A DNA stretch of 64,000 nucleotides from contig OZ020586.1 of assembly GCA_963971535.1 (NCBI GenBank), forward strand, positions 79,067,996 through 79,131,995. The letters run 5' to 3'. The stretch comes from Notolepis coatsorum. Lineage: Eukaryota; Chordata; Actinopteri; Aulopiformes; Paralepididae. The notes below the pieces were generated by a model. The model had not been told where the DNA came from and searched no databases. It saw only the letters and a list, made by a program, of their open reading frames with translations. How positions within the stretch are numbered: the stretch's first letter is position 1; each line of letters opens with the position of its first letter. Positions 57,373 through 64,000 of this stretch are shown piece after piece. The translations under genes were made by a program, and so were the position numbers.

Positions 57373-57454
57373 TTAACCCTTTCACTGCCACACGACAGAA
57401 GGTTAACCCTTTGCTATCACACAACCGGCTGTCGTGTGGCAGTGAAAGGGTTAA
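57373..57454. mobile_element. 74-bp TTAA-flanked palindromic mini-element
   Basis: TTAA on each side and perfect 22-bp inverted repeats starting CCCTTTCACTGCCACACGAC, with a 30-bp centre holding another TTAACCCTTTG. A CCC start with a TTAA target fits piggyBac-type ends. Nested in the Harbinger-type element. Confidence 0.65.
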
Positions 57455-57825
57455 ATACACAAGAATCTGTCCCGCGGCGTGAGTGGACCCACTGTCTGTG
57501 AGTGACTCTGCTTTGGTCCAATCACATTCCCCATCCACAGTCTGCGAATCAGAGGCAGAGTAGGGCGGGTCTTCACAGCACGTCATGTGACATATGCGCC
57601 AATCGTGTGACAGCGGTGCTCCGTCGTTACAGCCTCGTCTGCACAGAGAATTCCACCCCAAAACGCTCGTCTAAACGCAAAATTAAAAGTGAAACCGCAA
57701 GACGACTTTTGCGGTTTCTGTTCACAAAACGCTCGTCTAAACGTAGCCTAAGATCAATCAGTAGCAGACATAAACATGACAAGACATGCGGTCTTCTCCG
57801 GTGGAGTACACACTGCCTGTTTTGT

Positions 57826-58456
57826 TGTGGACATTGTCTTATAAAGTTGTGGACATCCTCTTATAAGGTTGTGGACATTCTCTTTTAAAATCAGGGACAT
57901 TCTCACGTAAAATCAGGGACATTCTCTTATAAAGTCGGGGACATTCTCTCATAAAAATCTGGGACATTCTCTTGTAAAGTCAGGGACATTCTCTTATAAA
58001 ATCAGGGACGTTCTCTCATAAAGTTGGGGACATTCTCTTATACAGTTGGGGACATTCTCTTATAAAGTTGGGGACATTCTCTTATAAAGTTGTGGACATT
58101 GTCTTATAAAGTTGTGGACATTCTCTCATAAAGTTAGGGACATTCTCTCATAAAGTTAGGGACATTCTCTCGTAAAATCAGGGACATTTTCTTTTAAAGT
58201 TAGGGACATTCTCATGTAAAATCCGGGACATTCTCTTATAAAGTTGGGGACATTCTCTTATAATGTTGGGGACATTCTCTCATAAAGTCAAGGACATTCT
58301 CTTGTAAAATCAGGGACATTCTCTTATAAAGTTGGGGACATTCTCTTATACAATCTGGGTCATTCTCTTATAAAATCAGGGACATTCTCTTATAAAGTCA
58401 GGGACATTCTCTCATAAAGTTGGGGACATTCTCTTATAAAGTTGGGGACATTCACT
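57826..58456. repeat. Degenerate minisatellite, about 30 x 21 bp
   Basis: Unit GGGACATTCTCTTATAAAGTT with frequent variants (AAATC, TCATA, TTGTA). Confidence 0.9.
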
Positions 58457-58755
58457 GTTTCACTTATAAACAAAAAGGAGGTCATAAGGAAATTTGATGC
58501 TATACAGGGAAGTTGACCTTTTCATAAAAATGGGAATTTGCGTATTATTGACCCATCAAAGAAATCTGTGGTTAAGGATTATGAACAGAACATACACAAT
58601 AGCAGTTCAGTTGGATGACTGAGGCTATTGTAATCTGGTATAATAGTCGAGTTAGAGGACGGAAACTTGAGTCAAGTCGAAGTTTATTTGTCACATACAC
58701 ATTATAACATGTACAATGGCAGTGAAATACTGCCTGCAAGCCCCTCCCCCTAGAC
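58457..58755 (-). mobile_element. Probable LINE 3' end, minus strand
   Basis: CTTGAGTCAAGTCGAAGTTTATTTGTCACATACAC read on the minus strand is a polyadenylation-like ending. The rest is unassigned. It is interrupted by the hAT at 58756; sequence resumes at 60317. Confidence 0.35.
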
Positions 58756-60308
58756 CAGACCTGGGCATTGTACGGCATTGTACGGGATGATTCTGACCGG
58801 CCCGCGAAAGATTACATGATAATAATAAAAAATTTAAAAAAAAATCTTTTTAATATTATTATTATTTTTTTTAACTTTTTTCTTTTCATGTCAACGTTCA
58901 CACGCACAATATACGCCTACCTAGGATTTGACTTGATTAAACAACAAAGCAGTCGGGGCAAGCCGAAAACGGTCGAAAGTGTGGTTATTTGAAGTTTGGA
59001 TTTCTTTTTTCACAACTGAGGTAGGTAGATAAAAAAATTTGAGACTAAAGTACAGAAAAAAGGTACCGTTGGGTACCGGTATCGATTCACAGGTACCGGT
59101 ACCGTATCGGTTCAAATGTGAACAGTACCCATCCCTACTGAACACACAACTGCAGGGCAAGGGCATTTTTTCTCATGAAATGCATAGCCATGTGAAAGCC
59201 TTCATGACAAAGTTGCAATTAATTTCAAGGCAGCAACAATCTCAAACACATGAAAACCCTGAAAGAAGTCAAACCATCAGCTGATCACCAGCACAGGTAC
59301 TCATCCATGTTGGGAGCACTGCATGATGAATTTTCAAGGCGTTTTCAAGATTTCAAAAAGGTTGAGGATGAAATGCAGCTGGTTTCCTCTCCCTTTACCT
59401 GCAGTGTTGATAGTGCACCCACTGATGTTCAGCTTGAACTGATTGACCTGCAGTCTGATTCACTACTGAAAGAGCACTTTAAGTCAGCATCACTGCTAGA
59501 GTTCTACTCTGCTCTCAAGGAGGAGAACTTTCCAAACATGAGGAGACATGCTCAGAAGATGTTGGTTCTCTTTGGATCCACCTATATGTGAACAGACATT
59601 CTCAGTCATGACGTTTACCAAGTCCAGGTACAGATCCTCTCTCACTGATGAACATCTGGTAGCTGTGCTTTGCATCTCCACCTCAGACATGCAACCTGAC
59701 TTTGATGGACTTGTTAAAGCTCAACAGAGACTGGATTTATCACACTGAATGAAAAGAGCTGAAGAACACTAAAATGTGGAAATATAACAAGTGAAATGGG
59801 ACACGTTTTTTTTTTTTTTTTTTGCACAGTTCTGAAAACATTAAATGTTTAATATATGCATGTAAAGTAAAAAAGGCTACTGGGACACTTTTCTTTACAC
59901 AGTTCAGTGACACACAGTATCTTGTTTATTTTGGCTATAAGATGATGTGATGTCTTTAGAAAGCTAAGAAAATCCTTGTTTCAATAGTATATGAAACTCA
60001 AAATAATAACTTTATTTGTATAGCACTTTTTCATACATGCCCTTTGTTATTAATGTTTCACATTTTGTTTATCATTTTGGAAATAAATTCTATTTGAATA
60101 AATGATATTTTTGAAAGCTAACCTCGCCTTTTAATTGCCAAATAATAATATACACTCTTACCAGGGGTCAAAACAATGCCATTTACTGCTTTTTATATAG
60201 AAATAAAATGTATATTATGCATAATTGAGTTTGGAATTTTGGCCCGGCCCTCCAACATATTTTCAGTTGCTCATTCGGCCCCCCGGGAAAAATAATTGCC
60301 CACCCCTG
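58756..60308 (+). mobile_element. hAT element (GTF2IRD2-like), internally rearranged
   Basis: Ends CAGACCTGGGCA and CAGGGGTGGGCA (inverted) are flanked by the perfect 8-bp CCCTAGAC (58748-58755, 60309-60316). The left part is the GC-rich terminus shared with 11100-11215. Then 58870-59138 is homologous to the inner part and end of the MITE at 28946-29351. The transposase C-terminus follows. The N-terminal two thirds of the transposase are missing. Confidence 0.88.
59139..59748 (+). pseudogene. hAT transposase C-terminus (GTF2IRD2-like), frameshifted
   Basis: Begins in mid-protein with LNTQLQGKGIFSHEMHSHVK, then (shifted) YSSMLGALHDEFSRRFQDFK, LVSSPFTCSVDSAP, LIDLQSDSLLKEHFK and the hAT dimerisation region LFGSTYM | CEQTFSVMTFTKSRYRSSL, TDEHLVAVLCIST, ending at a stop at 59746. 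Two bases are missing near 59592 and another shift lies near 59250. The order matches GTF2IRD2/ZBED-type hAT transposases. Catalytic parts are absent, so it is non-functional. Confidence 0.8.
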
Positions 60309-60316
60309 CCCTAGAC

Positions 60317-60679
60317 TGTTCATGCATCAATAGAAATAACTCGCTCAATAAACAATAACACTCTGTAAACTAAAACCAGGAATGTAGATGGGTTTTTCAA
60401 ATAAACATGTTTACAAATACAGGAAATTGGGAATTCAGAATGTGGGTTATGGAAATTAAATTAAATTAAATGGGGGGAGGGAACGCCAAATAAGATTTAA
60501 TACAACATAAGGAAGAATGGTTCTAAATCACCAGGGACATCATTATTCTATATGATTACAATTCAGTTATATTCAGCATCAGCATTTTTGACGCTATGTC
60601 ATCCAATACATTGTGATCTTTTAAATTTAATTAAAGTCTAAATTAGCACAGAATTCCAGGAAAAATAATCCATCTTTCA
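60317..60679. other. No gene recognised
   Basis: AT-rich flank of the hAT insertion, with a short (TTAAA)n stretch near 60456-60470. Confidence 0.4.
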
Positions 60680-60683
60680 TTAA

Positions 60684-61620
60684 CACTTTCCGTGCCAGCC
60701 ATGCGGTGCCTATAAAGCCGTTGCTTGCCAAAGCTCTTTTCAATGACAGATCGCTCACTTTTGTGAACGCATAAACTATATCTTAAATTATGTGTCTAAT
60801 ATGGCCGTCGGTTATCAATGACTTGTTTGCAGTCAACATTGTCGAAACATTGTTTTTTAATCGGTTCATTTTCGTTTTATACCATTTTGCAAAACGCTAT
60901 TTTTTTTAAAGTTTCAGGGAAATATAAAGATTCTGTGATAATCGCCCTTTAGTGGAATACACTGGAATACACAAAACACATTGTCATTTTTCGGCCTATT
61001 TATGAATAGTTTTCAAATACGATAGTATATGTGTACTTATGCATGCTATAGAAGCGGGCTGAAAAATCGATTCTCTTATTTCCTGATCACACACACACAC
61101 ACACATACACACATACACACATATGGCACACGCTGATATATAGGTGAAAATAGCTCTGATTATCCCAAGACTGGTAAAATAGATTCCTTACCTCAGATCA
61201 GATGTTCTCCAAAAAGATTATTCTAATTCCTGATCGCCATTCCAAATATCGATCGCGTTTATTGATCCAACGCTGGGTGGTCGAAACACGATTCCACGCT
61301 GTTCTGATGGTCCACAATGAATCCGATCGGCTAGAGTTACATGCCTGAGAAGTAAAATGTGGAAGCCGGATTTTTTTTCTCCATCCGTTTTCATTGACTC
61401 CATTCCAAAGGCTGCAATACCATCCGGAGAGACGATAGGGGGCGGTATTTTCCCTGTTCGAGCTCAGACAGATCCCCACTGGTAACGTGAGGGTAGATTG
61501 ATGAAATATGAATGGAAATCGCTAATAAAAAAAATAACGATTAATAACAAGATCTCTCGTCGTTGGCACTCAACGGTTGGCATGAACTAACGAGATTTCC
61601 CGTCGTTGGCACTCAAAGTG
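60684..61620. mobile_element. TTAA-flanked piggyBac-like element, second copy
   Basis: Inverted ends CACTTTCCGTGCCA and CACTTTGAGTGCCA are flanked by TTAA (60680-60683, 61621-61624). The interior block near 61200-61245 is shared with 8570-8615 and 45430-45480. (CA)n at 61088-61124. No transposase. Confidence 0.7.
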
Positions 61621-61624
61621 TTAA

Positions 61625-62090
61625 AAGCCAGGAAGATGGTCGATTATGGAATTGATGCCATGACATGAATTGATTATCTCTCCCACCCCTAGTTGGAAGT
61701 TAAACTACTCTTTGAAAATACAATGTCCTGAAACCCGCCTTCACCAAAATCTTTGTGGTTTAGGAGGAAACCATCTGCGATAATGGTTTATTATGATGAC
61801 TATATCTCGTGATTTGAGAGAGGAGTGTGGAGCTTCAGAATATGGGTTATGTAAACGTCCATTTAACCTCCTTTCCTCTGCTTTGATTTTCTTCCAAGTG
61901 GCTTATAGTAGTGGTTCCATCTGGCAGGCAGGCCGGCCTTTTGTCTCTGGCCTGGTGAAAAAGGGGGGGTCTTAGACATTTAGACCATATGACGCCAAAT
62001 AAACGATTCCATTGAAACCAACACGTGTGAGATTCTTCCAGGCCCACCCAGCCTGATCAACATGATCACATGATCACATCCAGCTGAGGG
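61625..62090. other. No gene recognised
   Basis: Unassigned sequence; the short open frames do not match anything known to me. Confidence 0.4.
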
Positions 62091-62094
62091 TTAA

Positions 62095-62880
62095 AGGAAC
62101 CCGCCAACGCTTTTGGGGAAATACACTGATTTGCCATTTTCAGACAAGAAGACAAGATTGATATCAGTTTCGTCTCCGTGTGTCCAGAAGCCCCAGAGAG
62201 AGATCCAGGTGCATGCTAGCCTAGCTTAGCACAAGGACTAGAAGCAGTAGGGAGCAGCTAGCTTAGCACAAGGACTAGAAGCAGTAGGGAGCAGCTAGCC
62301 TAGCTTAGCACAAGGACTAGAAGCAGTAGGGAGCAGCTAGTCTAGTTTAGCACAAGGACTGGAAGCAGTAGGGAGCAGCTAGTCTAGCTTAGAACAAGGA
62401 CTGGAAGCAGTAGGGAGCAGCTAGCTTAGCACAAGGACTGGAAGCAGTAGGGAGCAGCTAGCCTAGCTTAGCACAAGGACTGGAAGCAGTAGGGAGCAGC
62501 TAGCCTAGCTTAGCACAAGGACTGGAAGCAGTAGGGAGCAGCTAGTCTAGCTTAGAACAAGGACTGGAAGCAGTAGGGAGCAGCTAGCTTAGCACAAGGA
62601 CTGGAAGCAGTAGGGAGCAGCTAGCCTAGCTTAGCACAAGGACTGGAAGCAGTAGGGAGCAGCTAGCCTAGCTTAGCACAAGGACTGGAAGCAGTAGGGA
62701 ACAGCTAGCCTAGCTTAGCACAAGGACTGGAAGCAGTAGGGAGCAGCTAGCCTAGCTTCATCAAAAGTGAAGAAATACAAAACTGACGCAACTGACCAGA
62801 TGAAATTGATCAAACTTCTCGTCTGACTCTGGGAAAGATGGCAAATAAGTGTATATCTCCCAAAATGTTGACGTTTTCTA
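62095..62880. mobile_element. TTAA-type fold-back MITE with internal minisatellite
   Basis: Starts AGGAACCCGCCAACGC after TTAA (62091-62094). The right end is GTTGACGTTTTCT, degraded. Same family as 40319-41150 but enlarged by a minisatellite. Confidence 0.65.
62208..62757. repeat. Minisatellite, about 42-bp unit with length variants
   Basis: Unit AGCTAGCCTAGCTTAGCACA plus AGGACTGGAAGCAGTAGGGAGC. Some units lack the AGCCT part, giving a repeated two-type pattern. The unit derives from the MITE's own GCTAGCCTAGCTTAGCACAA sequence. Confidence 0.9.
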
Positions 62881-63722
62881 TAATTTTTTTATAAGGTTTG
62901 TACATTTTAAAATGTGAACAGATTTATATATATATAAAAAAAAGAAAAAAAAATATATATACAGTATGTATGTATATACATTTTCTAGCCGTAATGTAAC
63001 CATTTGACTTTTGATGGCTCCGACACTATGAATGCTACACCCGATACACAACCCTGAACACACTTCCTATTCATCGGGGGATGGGCGGGAGAGCCTTGGT
63101 CCTGGGCTTATCTTTCACGCTAATATACCGTTACTTTGAAATATGGTTCACTCTGACTTTAGCCTGACTTTTTTTCTTTGGGAGCCGACAGTGGTGTAGA
63201 ACGAACAGGGGTTTACGTTAGCCCACAGGGTGAACTCTTAGCCTGGTTGCTAAGGGTAACCTTGGCCTAAGATTGAACCCTTCCGAAAACCCCAGAGGCT
63301 CTCGCTGTGGTTTACGTTGGACAATGCGCGTAATAACAGTGACATGTTTTCACATCCTGTAGAGGTCTGTGGAGAAACGTGATGTAGTGACTTAGAGCAG
63401 AGCCACTTGGCAGAGGTCACTAAATGATTTCTTCTGGAGACCTGAGCTGAGTAAATTCACTGTCGCTGGCTCGTTAAATTGCAGTGTTCCCCTCTTGTCA
63501 GGTGGTTGGAAAAACTCTCACATCTGTTTTTAATTTCTCATAGGATTGTGTAGGCGACCAGAGTCCATGTGCAGCCCTCCACTATAGCCTGCAGACTCTG
63601 TGTGTGTGCGTGTGCATGTGCGTGTGTGTGTGTGTGTTGTGTGAGACAGGTTTTAAAGGACAAGACTGGACAGAATGCTGCCAGTAAAAACACATTTATG
63701 GGTCACTGTTGTACAGTGCTGA

Positions 63723-63758
<36 letters not shown>

Positions 63759-63824
63759 CCCGCAGAGTCAGGGATGACACTTCTTTTATCAGAATTATTT
63801 ACATCTTGCATGTATGTATAAGAT
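62881..63824. other. No gene recognised; microsatellites
   Basis: AT-rich start, then apparently unique sequence, (TG)n at 63600-63640 and (GTCT)n at 63725-63757 followed by an acceptor-like CCCGCAG at 63764. What follows does not read as any exon I know. Confidence 0.4.
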
Positions 63825-64000
63825 AAGATAAAATATTCCTTTATTGATCCACTTGGGGAAATTCTGGTATTTAGGGAAAATGATGTATTTATCTCACATT
63901 TTACACGCAGAGAACGTCAATGAAGTAGAGGATAAATAAGACATAGTATCAGGCACAAACACTAAAACACCACTCCAAATAAGGCAATGAGAAGGATCTA
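63825..64000 (-). mobile_element. LINE 3' end, minus strand, running off the window
   Basis: AGATAAGATAAAATATTCCT then TTATTGATCCACTTGGGGAA is the same tail as 3448 and 37558. The element would continue beyond 64000. Confidence 0.55.

Larger units (their letters stand above)
56840..57748. mobile_element. PIF-Harbinger-type element carrying 18S rDNA
   Basis: Ends GGCCCTGTTTAGACGGAAACG and, inverted, GGCTACGTTTAGACGAGCG are flanked by TAA (56837-56839, 57749-57751). CAAAACGCTCGTCTAAACG occurs twice near the right end (57658 and 57724). The interior contains about 100 bp of 18S rRNA in reverse and a small TTAA-flanked palindrome. No transposase. Confidence 0.75.

Noticed and set aside
63720..63780. 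CCCGCAG after (GTCT)n considered as a splice acceptor
   Set aside because: The following sequence has no recognisable exon and soon enters a LINE tail.

Overview
This window is vertebrate and almost certainly ray-finned fish (teleost) nuclear DNA. The grounds are one recognisable vertebrate gene with spliced exons, long CA/GT, CT and AAT microsatellites, and a dense mosaic of fish-type transposable elements (hAT, PIF-Harbinger, TTAA-target, THAP-coding, Helitron, L2-like and Tx1-like LINEs, tRNA-derived SINEs). There is one 200-base assembly gap (30112-30311). Nothing prokaryotic or viral was recognised. I cannot name the species.

The only host gene I recognise is the 5' part of pi4kb (phosphatidylinositol 4-kinase beta, Golgi PI4P synthesis) on the + strand. 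Three coding exons are visible: 20113-20595, 21249-22174 and 23396-23921. Their phases join correctly and they cover the N-terminus, the helical (LKU) domain and the regulatory serine-rich segment. The kinase-domain exons were not found in the 40 kb downstream. Exon 21249-22174 carries ten 30-bp coding repeat units. Exon 23396-23921 carries an apparent one-base insertion that breaks the frame inside a highly conserved stretch. The acceptors of the first and third of these exons are preceded by very long CT tracts. A Tx1-type LINE lies within the CT tract in front of the start-codon exon.

Layout. 1-17 kb: hAT, Harbinger and TTAA-flanked elements, many nested, plus minisatellites. 17.5-20 kb: Tx1-like LINE flanked by TC repeats. 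20-24 kb: pi4kb exons. 24-30 kb: minisatellite and minus-strand LINE reverse-transcriptase remains. 31-33 kb: Helitron and LINE fragments. 33.5-49.1 kb: five copies of one tRNA-derived SINE of about 450-490 bp, all on the + strand, each with a 12-15 bp target duplication. 46.5-50 kb: three-layer nest (SINE inside L2 inside a hAT-type MITE). 51-54 kb: element with inverted ends and a THAP-domain exon. 54-60.3 kb: hAT elements and a Harbinger-type element. 60.3-64 kb: TTAA-flanked elements, a minisatellite-bearing MITE and LINE tails.

The most unusual observation is that two DNA transposons of different superfamilies each carry a different fragment of the nuclear ribosomal RNA locus. A hAT-type element at 16079-17092 holds the 3' end of 18S, apparently with ITS1. 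A Harbinger-type element at 56840-57748 holds the universally conserved 530-loop region of 18S in reverse. Eleven hAT-type insertions have 8-bp target-site duplications readable from the sequence, so much of the insertion order can be reconstructed by eye.
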